This document shows, in pieces, positions 1-12,977 of a stretch of DNA of 64,000 nt (the stretch's first letter is position 1; each line of letters opens with the position of its first letter). The position numbers were made by a program, and so were the translations under genes. The stretch is from Xestospongia bergquistia (Eukaryota > Porifera > Demospongiae > Haplosclerida > Petrosiidae): contig OZ014425.1 in NCBI GenBank assembly GCA_963965975.1, positions 2,555,501-2,619,500 on the forward strand, read 5' to 3'. The notes below the pieces were generated by a model. That model was not told the origin of the DNA. It saw only the letters and a list, made by a program, of their open reading frames with translations, and did not search any database.

Positions 1-75
1 TTTTCTAGTACCTGAGGAATGTCAATAGAGTGGGTGAGCAGGGACAAACTCCTGGACAGTACAAAATCAGCCAAG

Positions 76-936
76 CATAGGCGTATCTAGGTCTCTAAAA
101 GTACTAGGGCTTATTAATTATTCATCATTATGAATTAGTAGTTATTAATAGTTATTAACAATTTTAAACTTTTACTCAACCAAAAACAAGGTATGTTTCC
201 TGTCCCTGAACCCGTTCTGAATGAATGCATCATTTGGATTGCTATACTAGAAAACCTACTGTTGCTTGGTACCATCTAGGTTTAAACAATCGACTAAAAC
301 AGAAAGTGGAAAATCAATGCCGACTGGTTGAATAGGCTTTTCGGATTTATCTTTAGCTATGTCTGCAGGACCATCTACTCTCGGCTTGAGGTTGATGCTA
401 CATCACCAACATGTACATTTACGTTAACTCCTGGTATTGTGGATATATCATTACCTATACCCTATGAATCTGTAGATCAATACCATCACCATCTGTGTCT
501 GCAGAGTACAAGAAAAGTAGAAAGAATAATTTCAAACTACTTCGTTATTAAATTTACAGCTAACCATCTTGATCATTTAATCCTCTAATTTCTCTGTCAA
601 TTTCTTCATTGCTGTCATTTCCACTGTCATATTCCTCACTCTCTGGAACATTGTATGATTTTTTTGATGGACCAGCCTACACCACTACTGCTACTATTAC
701 TAGAGGCCCAAGTCTACAAGAGTCTTTTCATATTGGCACTCAGTCTGACTCAGATCACAGTTCATAAAAGAGGTGCTAATTGCTAACTGTGAAGTCATAC
801 ATGGCATGTGTTAGTGGTTAATCTTTTTGTGTAAATAAAAGCAATAAATTTATCTTTGAAAAAATGTAATTAATTTTGGTCTGGCCAAGTTTACCCGGGC
901 AAAGCCCGTGCTGGCCCGGGTCTAAATACGCCTATG
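76..936. mobile_element. Non-autonomous hAT element (MITE-like), 861 bp
   Basis: The ends are inverted copies: the left end begins CATAGGCGTATCTAG and the right end, read on the other strand, begins CATAGGCGTATTTAG. The element is flanked by a perfect 8-bp direct repeat, CAGCCAAG, at 68-75 and 937-944, which is the target duplication size of the hAT superfamily. No transposase-like reading frame lies inside. The 86-codon open stretch at 328-588 shows no recognisable domain. The right part carries GC-rich runs (CCCGGGC and its complement) that can pair locally. A deletion derivative of an autonomous hAT is the simplest reading. Confidence 0.88.
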
Positions 937-944
937 CAGCCAAG

Positions 945-2150
945 GCCCAAGGATAGCAATTAATAAATATCGTTTTCTTGTCAAATCTGTGTTTAAGGCA
1001 ACAACGTTGTTTGGGATTTTGTTAAAATTTAAAAGGAATTTAGAAAAGTTAAATTTGAATTTTATTTATTTATTTTTCATGATTTGACCCGTTCTTTATA
1101 TTTTATTTTCATCTTAACAAATCTAGCAAGAGGAGAGGGTAGTACCCTTAATATAGAGCATTTGTCTTACAGCTGGTATAGACAAATTTATTTTATCTCC
1201 ATGTAAACATCTCTTTAATGTGCCTATTTCTAAGAAAGCTATACATATAATTGAAGTTGAGATGTCACTCGTGTAGCTCCTGGAATCTTTATGTACATAA
1301 ATATATTATTTTAAAATTTATCTTAAAGTCCTTTAAAATGAATGAATTTGTGCCACCTAATTTAAGTTAATTTTGAATGTTTTTCATAGCAGAAGTATGT
1401 GCTTTTCATGTATATTTGATCAGCTATGGTCTTTGTGTGTTCAAAGTCAATTACCCAATTCCAATAGCACCATCCCAAATAATCTTTACAATTGAAGATG
1501 GCCTTTCTAGATAGTACTTGTCAAAGTCTTCACAAGATTACAAATTGTTGCAGAATATGATGCAAAGCTAACATATGCAATACATGTGTATGTACATAAA
1601 AATAATTCAAAGCAAATTTAGTACTACCTAGTTATAAGATGCAAACATGCCAGGTGGAATGATATATATTATAGTATTATTCTTACTAGACTACACTTTC
1701 AAAAAATATCTATTTCATAATTCCCCAACACTCAACATTCTTAATTCCTTCAAGAATTGATTCTCTCTCAAATTTTTTTTCTGGAGTAACATTTTTTGTC
1801 TCTATACTCCAGTTTTACTGCAACCAGGACTCCGACAATTTATGTTATCTCCTGATTTAATTTTATACCAAAATCATGAAGACATTTATCTTTAGCAAAA
1901 TCAACCCTATACATTTATTGATCAATTACTGTAGTTAAGAAAATGTAATTATATCAGAACACTTCATTCTTCAGTAAAACATAAAAATTACAAGACAATA
2001 AGATATGTGTACCTTCTACCTGTATTGTATGTGTATATCAAATATCATGAACACAGTATTGCCGCTATTGGCACAAATATTATGGCCACTGTGGATTTTA
2101 CAACCACATTTCTTTCTAACTTTCCTGAATCAACGTCTAAGCTTATGGTT
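945..2150. other. AT-rich stretch without recognisable gene
   Basis: No long open frame, repeat or domain-like translation was seen on either strand. The stretch is AT-rich with scattered homopolymer runs. Confidence 0.5.
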
Positions 2151-2490
2151 CCTCTACATTTACAATCTATCTACTGGCAACCTCTACAGTCCATCTACTA
2201 TAGCAGTTTCTAAAGTCTATCTACTACTTGCCTTTATAAACCTACCTACTAGCAACTTCTACAGTCTTTCTACTAAAAGCCTCAACAAATTTTCTACTAG
2301 CAACCACTACAGTCTACTTACAAGAGACTTCTGCAGGCAATGTATACATAACCACTAGCAGCCTATACAGTCTATCTACTAGCAACCTCTACAATGTAGC
2401 CTACTTACTAGCAACCTCTATAGTCTATCTACTAATAACGTCTACAGTTTATCGACTAGCAACCACTACACAATATACCTACTAACAAAA
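2150..2490. repeat. Degenerate minisatellite, unit about 28-30 bp
   Basis: About ten imperfect units recur around the core CTATCTACTAGCAACCTCTA followed by CAGT. Units differ by substitutions and small gaps. The 117-codon open frame across it (2005-2358) is a by-product of the repeat and shows no domain. Confidence 0.7.
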
Positions 2491-3515
2491 AAATCACTAA
2501 GCATTAAAACACATTACAGGATCACATGGAAATCCCATGGGAGGAATTTCTTCTGCTCCAGAAAAAAGTTAAGAAGTGAATACAAGCTCACCTTATCTCT
2601 ATAAAATCAAACAGTCATGGTAAAGTGCTGGCTACATCAACCCAAATATATTAAATAATGTTATTAAATCAGGTCTATTGATGAGTACTAACAATACATA
2701 AGTTGGGATTTAAGTTATTTTGACAATACAGTAATGAAGCTCCCTTTTCTCTATTTTTAGCAATATGCACAAAAGACAAATGATCAACAAATGTTTGTAA
2801 TGCCTTAATCAACCATTAGCCAAATAAAAGTACCATTTTTACTGGACAATATTGAATATAGCGCTAAAACGTTCGTAATGTGCAAAAATAGCACCTTATC
2901 AAATACTTCTAATCTCTTGAAAAAATAAATTCTACAAATAAGAAAGTGGCAATGGTGAGTTTAGTTAAATAAGCCTATACAATACATTTTGGTAAGTTGT
3001 AAAAGAATTATGTCACACTCTTTGTGACATAAACTTTGACATTACATTTGAAAATATGGAGAATCTTTTCTATATAGCCTTTTAGACTATCAGTGTCACT
3101 AGTAACTGTTGAAAGTTTTTGTGTAGTTCTATGGCAAGACTGCAGTTGAATATGCAGCTCTGTTCTCGTCACAAGTAAGTTTAAGTAGAAGTTGTATTTA
3201 AACGAAATTGATACAGTCAGGAACAAACAAAATCAGGTATTTATCTGAAATTGAATAAAGAACAAAGATCAAACTAATTGGAAGGACAATGAACAAAGAT
3301 AAGAACTATTACAGAAATCAGGAATGAGGCAGGCTTACACACACTTAATTAACACTTAAATGATTCAAAGAAAATGTGGTTATAGATTTAAAGATAGACT
3401 AAATTACACACAAATATCTTGCATGAGTCTCAAATAGTTGTATCACATATAGAAACAGGTTGACAGAAGTGGTTCATTATTACAAAACAGATCATATGGG
3501 ATCCATTATTATATA
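2491..3515. other. AT-rich stretch without recognisable gene
   Basis: Only short open frames are present, for example 72 codons on the minus strand at 3008-3226 with no motif. No repeat structure was seen. Confidence 0.5.
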
Positions 3516-3523
3516 CTATACAT

Positions 3524-4005
3524 CAGGCTTGGGGTCAAATATATGAGTATTTGTATTTAGCTGTATTTAAATACTTTTTTTGAGTATTTGTATTTGTATT
3601 TTGAAATTTTGAAACAGGAAGTATTTGTATTTGTATTTGAAATACTTCATGAAATCTTTAAATACTCCTTTTTAAATTGTTTGTTTCTGTGGAAAGACTA
3701 TTCAGCATAGTAGGAAAAGTTTTTCCTGCCCTGATCAATGTTGCCTAACTGACAAAACATTTGAAGAGATTATCAATAATTTGTAATGATTAGTTCATTA
3801 TATGTAAAGCAAATAATGGGGATTTTCCTGCTGGGATAGTATAAAGAAGTATTTGGAAAGCATTTAAATACTTTTCAAAGTATTTGTATTTGTATTTGAA
3901 ATACATTCCTGCTAGAAGTATTTGTATTTGTATATTGTATTTCATGTTTTGAGAGTATTTGTATTTGTATTTAAATACTATTCAATGTATTTGACCCCAT
4001 GCCTG
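3524..4005. mobile_element. Non-autonomous hAT MITE, 482 bp
   Basis: The left end reads CAGGCTTGGGGTCAAATA and the right end, reversed, reads CAGGCATGGGGTCAAATA, one mismatch in 18. A perfect 8-bp target duplication CTATACAT lies at 3516-3523 and 4006-4013. The interior is made of repeated GTATTTGTATTT motifs in both orientations, so the terminal regions can fold back on each other. There is no coding content. Perfect duplications and well-kept termini suggest a moderately recent insertion. Confidence 0.92.
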
Positions 4006-4013
4006 CTATACAT

Positions 4014-5730
4014 ATAAATTATGTAACAAAACTGTAAAAGATAATTCATTGCAAATTGATTTAATTTTAAATACAGTGTATACAGGTTGCATAGTTATGA
4101 AAAATATCTACATATAATACTATTAATTACTAATGTATTACGAAAGTGAAGGTGATATAGCTAGAATTAGTAAAAGCAATAGGTTACGCTTATTTTCAGT
4201 AAAAATAAATTTGCAATTGCAATCTGTACATATAACTAGTGGTAATTATACTGTTGAATATCAGATTTATCCCAAGTATTGCTGTGAAGTACTTCATATA
4301 TCTAAAGTGTATAGTCTGTTATGTTCATATCAGGTCATTGTTACAATTGGGAATTATAAGAGTTGATAAATAGAATTTTATATTTTTAGGTTTCTCTGTT
4401 TTCAAGTATAACATTTGAGAAATAACAAGTCATAAGTCAAGATTCTTTAGTCATTTCTGTCATTTGTCTTCACAGTCATCTATGTTTGTAATTGTCTGGG
4501 ATGTTCTAATGTATCACTACATTATATTATAAAGATATTTTGGATATACTATGTACAGCAAAGTCAGACATCAAATAGTGCCAGTAATACTACTTTTAAA
4601 TAATGAATATTTTATGAGTTTTCTTTGTTCTCATTATCTAGACAGATAGTTAATGTGTGGACAGGATATTATAAGATCTTTGTTACTGGCATCTTCTTGT
4701 GCTTTTTTTCTTGGACACTTCTGGTGTGTGTTTTATTATCAGCTTATTGCCCTAATAATCCATTATTTTTTTTAATATATGCACTTGCATATCTTTGTAC
4801 TGTAGCTGGTTTTCGAAACTACTCCTCTCATGAATTTTATCAAGTTTGATTGTACTCAACTATGCTAGGAAGAACAAGTACCCAAAGAATTGCAGTGCCT
4901 TGACCTACTGGGAGGTGGACTACCATACCAAATCACTCATCATCAGCACTTTATATTAGATAACGCATATAATGTACTTTATATCAGAGAAATTAAAATT
5001 TGTTTTACCTCTTTTAATGTGTTTCCTGTAAAGGAAACAACAGACACCCTTAATGTTAACTGCGATTGCAGCAAAATTACTCCTGCTCTGCTCTACTAAA
5101 TGGCTTTTTGAAAGCCACCATTACAAGACGTTGTGCTGTTGTTGTTTACTAGAATGGGACTGTGGCTGATTCGATAGTATTTGTTGTAAACTGCTCTATT
5201 AAGTATTCTTTAATTCAATATACTGAGACTTTATAAGACAGTATCTTACATACTAAAGCTCTTTCCTCCTCTCTCATGCACTCACTCTAGCTCACTCACT
5301 CTTTTTCTCATCTTGTCTAATATGTCAGTTAAATCATTGTCTCCATTTATATGGACTCCAACTAAACCTTGGCATTCGCGATTTCATAATAGTATAATTT
5401 GTTGTTAACCTGCATTCAAATGTGACAATATGCACCTTTAATAATATTATTATACCTTAGCAGTAGTGACAACACAGTTGACCTCTCCTCTATAAGTACT
5501 CATATTTGTACCAAAAGCTTTGATCACTCCAGACACTTTGGTGAAACGATTTTTTTCACACTTAGCTTCTTTGAGCAATTAACTTTAGCATACCAATTCG
5601 TGAATGTCATTGATTCATATACAGGTGGTTGATTGTTTGAATAATCAAATTATTTTTCACCCAGTTTGTTAGTGAGGAGTGGAATTCATCATGCATACTT
5701 GTATATCACACAGTCAAAAATCAAACAGTA
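4014..5730 (+). other. Intergenic stretch with one hydrophobic open frame
   Basis: No recognised gene. At 4625-4849 a plus-strand open frame of 74 codons lacks an ATG. It follows a pyrimidine-rich acceptor-like site (CATTATCTAG) and encodes two hydrophobic segments (roughly residues 18-42 and 45-62). It could be a remnant membrane-protein exon, but chance is equally likely. A CT-rich run lies at about 5260-5320. Confidence 0.25.
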
Positions 5731-5790
5731 AGGGGGCAGAGCCCCCCCCCCCAATTTCAAAAGTGGGGGGGCTCCATCCCCCTGCCCCCT
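5731..5790. repeat. G/C-tract imperfect hairpin
   Basis: The left arm AGGGGGCAGAGCCCCCCC (5731-5748, C-run continuing to 5752) pairs with the right arm 5765-5790, whose complement reads AGGGGGCA, then 8 extra bases, then GAGCCCCCCC. The runs of 5 to 12 identical G or C stand out in an AT-rich background. It may be the remnant of a small palindromic element. No target duplication was found. Confidence 0.6.
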
Positions 5791-7083
5791 AGTTCTCTAC
5801 AACTGATTAATAAACGTATATTCAGACAGACAATGTTCATTGTGTACTATAGATAAGATATACGGAGTTATATAGTTGTTATTATCATGGCGCAATATCC
5901 ATCATCAACTGAACATTCTCAGTTCACAATAGTGGTGCCACATTTCTACAGTGTGTCAGCATTTTACTTCTGCAGGGCTGTTTAGCAAGACTACTGGCAC
6001 CAAATTTGTACTAGAAATTAATAAATTTAGATGCCATTCCTTCATTTTAGCAACCGTGTGTCTCGACTTTACTTCTGCAGGGCTGTTTAGCAAGGCAGAA
6101 GAAGGAACTGGATTCCATACAGACGAGTCATTTGACAGTGATGTTCCTCGCTACAACAAAAGGGAAAGACAGTAGTCAAATACGGTCAGAGTAGCAGTAC
6201 TCCACGTGTGTGTGTATATCTAGCTTGCCCAACTTAAGTTTTAAATTCAGTACTTTTAGTGCATCTGTTATCTGAACTAACCCTGTGATAAGTCAAAAAT
6301 ATCTCACTAGTCTTTTCTCTGTAATATATAGACTTTAGTAATCAGTATATTTAGCACAATGTAGCAAGTCTGAATAATATTAGTCACGTGTTTTATTAAC
6401 TACAAGCCTATTTACCCCCATTGCGTCTACTTTTGTATCAGTATCAGCTTGTTTGATAATGATGTTCCTCACTGCAACAAAAGGGAAAGACAGTAGTAAC
6501 AAATATGGTCAGAGTAGCAGTACTCATGTATGTTAGTATATCTAGCTTGACTTTTAAATTCAGTGAGATTTAGCTCTTAGTTTTAGTGCATTTATTACCT
6601 TAACTAAGCCTGTAATAAGTCATTTTAAAACATAATATCTTACCTGTCCTTGTCTATATAATATATACACTTTGGTAACCAGTATATTTAGTATAATGTA
6701 GCAAGTCACGTGTTTTTACAGGCTTTTTACCACCATTGTGTCTGCTGTGGTATCAGTATCAGCTTGTAATGGTTTGTACTAGAAATCATGGACTGCATTA
6801 CTTCATTTTAGCAATCAATGTGTCAGGACTTTATTTCTGCAGGGCTGTTTAAGAAGACATAAGAAGGAACTGTATTCCATGCAGTTCCATGTGTGTTAGT
6901 ATATTCAGTGATCTTTAGCCCCTAGGTTTAGCGCATTGAACTAAGCCTGTCGTAAGTCTTTTGGAAACATATCTGACTAGTCCTTTTCCAGTATATTTAG
7001 TACAATGTAGCCCATTTAAATCTATTGTGTCTACTTTTGTATCAGTATCAGCTTGTAATGGTTTGTCACAATTTTTTTTGCAG

Positions 7084-7205
7084 CGCTATTTACCCTCACT
7101 GTCTCTATGTTTGTGTCAGTATCAGCTTGTGCTGCATTATTATTGGTTGGTTGTTGTATTGTGTATACTTATGAATATGATTATCATGTGTACACTTCCT
7201 GTCCC
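7084..7205 (+). pseudogene. Membrane-segment exon, copy 1 (array 1)
   Basis: After the acceptor AATTTTTTTTGCAG the frame CG|CTA TTT ACC encodes LFTLTVSMFVSVSACAALLL and continues VGCCIVYTYEYDYHV, a hydrophobic helix of about 22 residues followed by a short tyrosine-rich tail. A donor-like GTAAGTTATC begins at 7206. Unlike the other copies, this one has TAC where they have a TAG stop after YDYHV, so it would read on through the donor. The 82-codon ATG frame from 6961 runs in another frame and is probably a by-product. The parent gene is not recognised; a single-pass membrane protein is inferred. Confidence 0.45.
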
Positions 7206-7914
7206 GTAAGTTATCTATGCACTATGTATTATAAAATGTGCATATTGTGGAGATTTTTTTGAGTCTTGAGTATTGTCCTATATCATACGTGAATGTGTTT
7301 GTAATGGTTGTACTACAAATCATTAGAAATGCATTACTTCATTTTAGCAACTAATGTGTTAGGACTTCACTTCTACAGGGCTGTGGAGCAAGACAGAAGA
7401 AGGAACTGTATTCCATGAAGGCAATTCCTCGCTACAAGAAAGGGAAAGACAGTAGTAACAAACACGGTCAGAGAAGCAGTACTCCATGTGCTGTAGTATA
7501 TGACTTTTAAATTCAGTGAGCTTTAACCCTTAGTTTTAGTGTTTTGTTATCTTAACTAAGCTTATCGTAAGTCTTTTTGAAATATAATATCTCACTAGTC
7601 CGTAATATAAAGACTTCAGTAACTGGTATATTTTGTAAAATATATATAGCGAGTCTCAATAAAATTAGTCGAGCGTTTTTATTTAGTACAAGCCTTTTTA
7701 CCCCCATAGTGTTTACTTTTGTATGAGTATGACTTTTTAATGGTTTATACTAGAAAACTTAGGACATTACTTCTGCAGGGCCATTTAGCAAGAAAGAAGA
7801 AGGAACTGAATTCCGTTTTGCCAAGTCATTTAACAGTGTTCTGCAGTAAATAACGTTCCTCGCTACAGCCCTAAGGCAAATAAATAGTGTCAACACTTCA
7901 TGTGCATTAGTATA

Positions 7915-8099
7915 TCTACCTTCACTTTAAATTCAATGAGCTTTATCCCTCTCTACCTTGACTTTAAATTCAATGAGCTTTATCCCTATCTACCTTGACT
8001 TAAAATTCAATGAGCTTTAGCCCTATCTACCTTGACTTAAAATTCAATGAGCTTTAGTCTTGTCTACCTTGACTTTAAATTCAATGAGCTTTAGCCCTT
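7915..8099. repeat. 37-bp minisatellite, 5 units
   Basis: The unit is TCTACCTTGACTTTAAATTC followed by AATGAGCTTTATCCCTA; five units in this copy of the 1.6-kb block. It is an expansion of a segment present singly in most array units. Confidence 0.85.
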
Positions 8100-8704
8100 A
8101 GTTTAGTGCTTTTGTAGTATCAGTTTGTAATAGTTTGTGCTAGACAGCATTACTTCGTTTTAGCAAGCAATGAATCATGACTTTATTTAGCAAGACAGAA
8201 GAAGGAACTGGATTTCATTCAACCAAATCATTCGACAGTGTTCTCTGCAGTAAATCCGAGACAATAATGTTCCTCGGTACAGCCCAAGGGTAAATAAATA
8301 CAGTCAAGTGTCAATACTTCATGTTTGTTAGTATCTCTAGCTTGACTTTAAACTTATTGTGTCTACTTTTGTACCAGTATCAGCTTGTAATGGTTTGTAC
8401 TAGAAATCATGGACTGCATTACTTCATTTTAGCAATCAATGTGTCAGGACTTTATTTCTGCAGTGCTGTTTAACAAGACATAAGAAGGAACTGTATTCCA
8501 TGCAGTTTCATGTGTGTTAGTATATTCAGTGATCTTTAGCCCCTAGGTTTAGCGCATTGAACTAAGCCTGTCGTAAGTCTTTTGGAAACATATCTGACTA
8601 GTCCTTTTCCAGTATATTTAGTACAATGTAGCCCATTTAAATCTATTGTGTCTACTTTTGTATCAGTATCAGCTTGTAATGGTTTGTCACAATTTTTTTT
8701 GCAG

Positions 8705-8814
8705 CGCTATTTACCCTCACTGTCTCTATGTTTGTGTCAGTATCAGCTTGTGCTGCATTATTATTGGTTGGTTGTTGTATTGTGTATACTTATGAATATG
8801 ATTATCATGTGTAG
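8705..8814 (+). pseudogene. Membrane-segment exon, copy 2 (array 1)
   Basis: Same exon as at 7084, moved by the 1621-bp duplication: acceptor TTTTTTTTGCAG, hydrophobic helix, tail YEYDYHV and then a TAG stop at 8812-8814. With the stop it looks like a C-terminal exon (membrane anchor plus short cytoplasmic tail). Confidence 0.45.
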
Positions 8815-9535
8815 ACTTCCTGTCCCGTAAGTTATCTATGCACTATGTATTATAAAATGTGCATATTGTGGAGATTTTTTTGAGTCTTGAGTATTGTCCT
8901 ATATCATACGTGAATGTGTTTGTAATGGTTGTACTACAAATCATTAGAAATGCATTACTTCATTTTAGCAACTAATGTGTTAGGACTTCACTTCTACAGG
9001 GCTGTGGAGCAAGACAGAAGAAGGAACTGTATTCCATGAAGGCAATTCCTCGCTACAAGAAAGGGAAAGACAGTAGTAACAAACACGGTCAGAGAAGCAG
9101 TACTCCATGTGCTGTAGTATATGACTTTTAAATTCAGTGAGCTTTAACCCTTAGTTTTAGTGTTTTGTTATCTTAACTAAGCTTATCGTAAGTCTTTTTG
9201 AAATATAATATCTCACTAGTCCGTAATATAAAGACTTCAGTAACTGGTATATTTTGTAAAATATATATAGCGAGTCTCAATAAAATTAGTCGAGCGTTTT
9301 TATTTAGTACAAGCCTTTTTACCCCCATAGTGTTTACTTTTGTATGAGTATGACTTTTTAATGGTTTATACTAGAAAACTTAGGACATTACTTCTGCAGG
9401 GCCATTTAGCAAGAAAGAAGAAGGAACTGAATTCCGTTTTGCCAAGTCATTTAACAGTGTTCTGCAGTAAATAACGTTCCTCGCTACAGCCCTAAGGCAA
9501 ATAAATAGTGTCAACACTTCATGTGCATTAGTATA

Positions 9536-9757
9536 TCTACCTTCACTTTAAATTCAATGAGCTTTAGCCCTATCTACCTTGACTTTAAATTCAATGAGCT
9601 TTATCCCTCTCTACCTTGACTTTAAATTCAATGAGCTTTATCCCTATCTACCTTGACTTAAAATTCAATGAGCTTTAGCCCTATCTACCTTGACTTAAAA
9701 TTCAATGAGCTTTAGTCTTGTCTACCTTGACTTTAAATTCAATGAGCTTTAGCCCTT
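9536..9757. repeat. 37-bp minisatellite, 6 units
   Basis: Same unit as at 7915 with one extra copy. This accounts for the whole 37-bp length difference between neighbouring 1.6-kb blocks. Confidence 0.85.
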
Positions 9758-10362
9758 AGTTTAGTGCTTTTGTAGTATCAGTTTGTAATAGTTTGTGCTA
9801 GACAGCATTACTTCGTTTTAGCAAGCAATGAATCATGACTTTATTTAGCAAGACAGAAGAAGGAACTGGATTTCATTCAACCAAATCATTCGACAGTGTT
9901 CTCTGCAGTAAATCCGAGACAATAATGTTCCTCGGTACAGCCCAAGGGTAAATAAATACAGTCAAGTGTCAATACTTCATGTTTGTTAGTATCTCTAGCT
10001 TGACTTTAAACTTATTGTGTCTACTTTTGTACCAGTATCAGCTTGTAATGGTTTGTACTAGAAATCATGGACTGCATTACTTCATTTTAGCAATCAATGT
10101 GTCAGGACTTTATTTCTGCAGTGCTGTTTAACAAGACATAAGAAGGAACTGTATTCCATGCAGTTCCATGTGTGTTAGTATATTCAGTGATCTTTAGCCC
10201 CTAGGTTTAGCGCATTGAACTAAGCCTGTCGTAAGTCTTTTGGAAACATATCTGACTAGTCCTTTTCCAGTATATTTAGTACAATGTAGCCCATTTAAAT
10301 CTATTGTGTCTACTTTTGTATCAGTATCAGCTTGTAATGGTTTGTCACAATTTTTTTTGCAG

Positions 10363-10472
10363 CGCTATTTACCCTCACTGTCTCTATGTTTGTGTCAGTA
10401 TCAGCTTGTGCTGCATTATTATTGGTTGGTTGTTGTATTGTGTATACTTATGAATATGATTATCATGTGTAG
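10363..10472 (+). pseudogene. Membrane-segment exon, copy 3 (array 1)
   Basis: Third copy, offset 1658 bp from copy 2, with the same acceptor, helix, tail and TAG stop at 10470-10472. Confidence 0.45.
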
Positions 10473-11172
10473 ACTTCCTGTCCCGTAAGTTATCTATGCA
10501 CTATGTATTATAAAATGTGCATATTGTGGAGATTTTTTTGAGTCTTGAGTATTGTCCTATATCATACGTGAATGTGTTTGTAATGGTTGTACTACAAATC
10601 ATTAGAAATGCATTACTTCATTTTAGCAACTAATGTGTTAGGACTTCACTTCTACAGGGCTGTGGAGCAAGACAGAAGAAGGAACTGTATTCCATGAAGG
10701 CAATTCCTCGCTACAAGAAAGGGAAAGACAGTAGTAACAAACACGGTCAGAGAAGCAGTACTCCATGTGCTGTAGTATATGACTTTTAAATTCAGTGAGC
10801 TTTAACCCTTAGTTTTAGTGTTTTGTTATCTTAACTAAGCTTATCGTAAGTCTTTTTGAAATATAATATCTCACTAGTCCATAATATAAAGACTTCAGTA
10901 ACTGGTATATTTTGTAAAATATATATAGCGAGTCTCAATAAAATTAGTCGAGCGTTTTTATTTAGTACAAGCCTTTTACCCCCATAGTGTTTACTTTTGT
11001 ATGAGTATGACTTTGTAATGGTTTATTACTTCTGCAGGGCCATTTAGCAAGAAAGAAGAAGGAACTGAATTCCGTTTTGCCAAGTCATTTAACAGTGTTA
11101 TGCAGTAAATAACGTTCCTCGCTACAGCCCTAAGGCAAATAAATAGTGTCAACACTTCATGTGCATTAGTAT

Positions 11173-11357
11173 ATCTACCTTCACTTTAAATTCAATGAGC
11201 TTTAGCCCTATCTACCTTGACTTTAAATTCAATGAGCTTTATCCCTCTCTACCTTGACTTTGAATTCAATGAGCTTTATCCCTATCTACCTTGACTTAAA
11301 ATTCAATGAGCTTTAGTCTTGTCTACCTTGACTTTAAATTCAATGAGCTTTAGCCCT
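11173..11357. repeat. 37-bp minisatellite, 5 units
   Basis: Third block of the same unit. Further short runs lie at about 11655-11735 (two units) and 16000-16147 (four units). Confidence 0.8.
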
Positions 11358-12977
11358 TAGTTTAGTGCTTTTGTAGTATCAGCTTGTAATAGTTTGTGCT
11401 AGACAGCATTACTTCGTTTTAGCAAGCAATGAATCATGACTTTATTTAGCAAGACAGAAGAAGCAACTGGATTTAATTCAGCCAAATCATTCGACAGTGT
11501 TCTCTGCAGTAAATCCGAGACAATAATGTTCCTTGGTACAGACCAAGGGTAAATAAATACAGTCAAGTGTCAATACTTCATGTGCGTTAGTATCTCTAGC
11601 TTGAGTTTAAACTATTGTGTCTACTTTTGTATCAGTATCAATAATGTGCTTTAGCCCTATCTACCTTGACTTTCAATTCAATGAGCTTTAGCCTTATCTA
11701 CCTTGACTTAAAAATTGAATGAGCTTTAGCCCTTAGTTTAGTGTATTTGTAGTATCAGCTTGTAATAGTTTGTGCTAGACAGCATTACTTCGTTTTAGCA
11801 AGCAATGAATCATGACTTTATTTAGCAAGACAGAAGAAGGAACTGGATTTAATTCAGCCAAATCATTTGACAGTGTTCTCTGCAATAAATCCGAGACAAT
11901 AATGTTCCTCACTACAGCCCAAGGGTAAATAAATACAGTCAAGTGTCAATACTTCATGTTTGTTAGTATATCTAGCTTGACTTTAAACTATTGTGTGTAC
12001 TTTTGTACCAGTATCAGCTTGTAATGGTTTGTACTAGAAACCTTAGACTGCATTGCTTCATTTCATTTTAGCAATCAATGTGTCAGGACTTTACTTCTGC
12101 AGGGCTGTGGAGCAAGACAGAAGAGGGAACTGTATTCCATACAGGGAAGTCATTTGACAGTGTTCTCTGCAGTAAATCCAAGACAATAATATTCCTCGCT
12201 ACAGCCCAAGGGTAAATAAATACAGTCAAGTGTCAATACTTCATGTGCGTTAGTATATCTAGCTTGACTTTAAACTCTACTTTTGTATCAGTATCAGCTT
12301 GTAATGGTTTGTACTAGAAATCTTAGACTGCATTGCTTCATTTCATTTTAGCAATCAATGTGTCAGGACTTTACTTCTGCAGGGCTGTGGAGCAAGACAG
12401 AAGAAGGAACTGTATTCCATGCAGGAAAGTCATTTGACAGTGTTCTCTGCAGTAAATCCAAGACAATAATGTTCCTCGCTACAGCACAAGGGTAAATAAA
12501 TACAGTCAAGTCTCAATACTTCATTTGCGTTATTATATCTAGCTTGACTTTAAACTTATTCTGTCTACTTTTGTACCAGTATCAGCTTGTAATGGTTTGT
12601 ACTAGAAACCTTAGACTGCATTGCTTTTAGCAATCAATGTGTCAGGACTTTACTTCTGCGGGGCTGTGGATCAAAACTGAAGAAGGAACTGTATTCCATG
12701 AGGGAAGTCATTTGACAGTGTTCTCTGCAGTAATTCCAAGACAATGAAATTCCTCGTTACAACAAAAAGGAAAGACAGTAGTAACAAATACAGTCAGAGA
12801 AGCAGTACTCCATGTGCTGTAGTATATCTAACATGACTTTTAAATTCAGTGAGCTTTAGCCCTTAGTTTTAGTGCATTTGTATCTTAACTAACCTATCGT
12901 AAGTCTTCTTGAAATTTAGTAACCGGTATATTTTGTAGCAAGTCTCAATAAATTGGACGATTGTTTTTATTTAGTAC

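Larger units (their letters stand above)
6740..11640. repeat. 1.62-1.66 kb tandem triplication inside array 1
   Basis: Three nearly identical blocks start near 6740, 8361 and 10019. The offset between corresponding sites is 1621 bp and then 1658 bp. The 37-bp difference equals one unit of the internal 37-bp minisatellite. Only scattered single-base differences were seen by eye, for example one that converts TAC to TAG at the end of the membrane-segment exon in copies 2 and 3, so the triplication is much younger than the array. Confidence 0.88.

Noticed and set aside
328-588. 86-codon open frame as a gene
   Set aside because: It lies inside the 861-bp hAT MITE and shows no domain.
2005-2358. 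117-codon frame as a small protein gene
   Set aside because: It follows a degenerate minisatellite and its residues reflect the repeat (LPTSNFYSLST-like).
6961-7209. 82-codon ATG open frame repeated at 6961, 8582 and 10240
   Set aside because: Its conservation is explained by the recent 1.6-kb triplication. It runs through the acceptor-like TTTTTTGCAG in another frame than the membrane-helix exon, so it is unlikely to be the protein.
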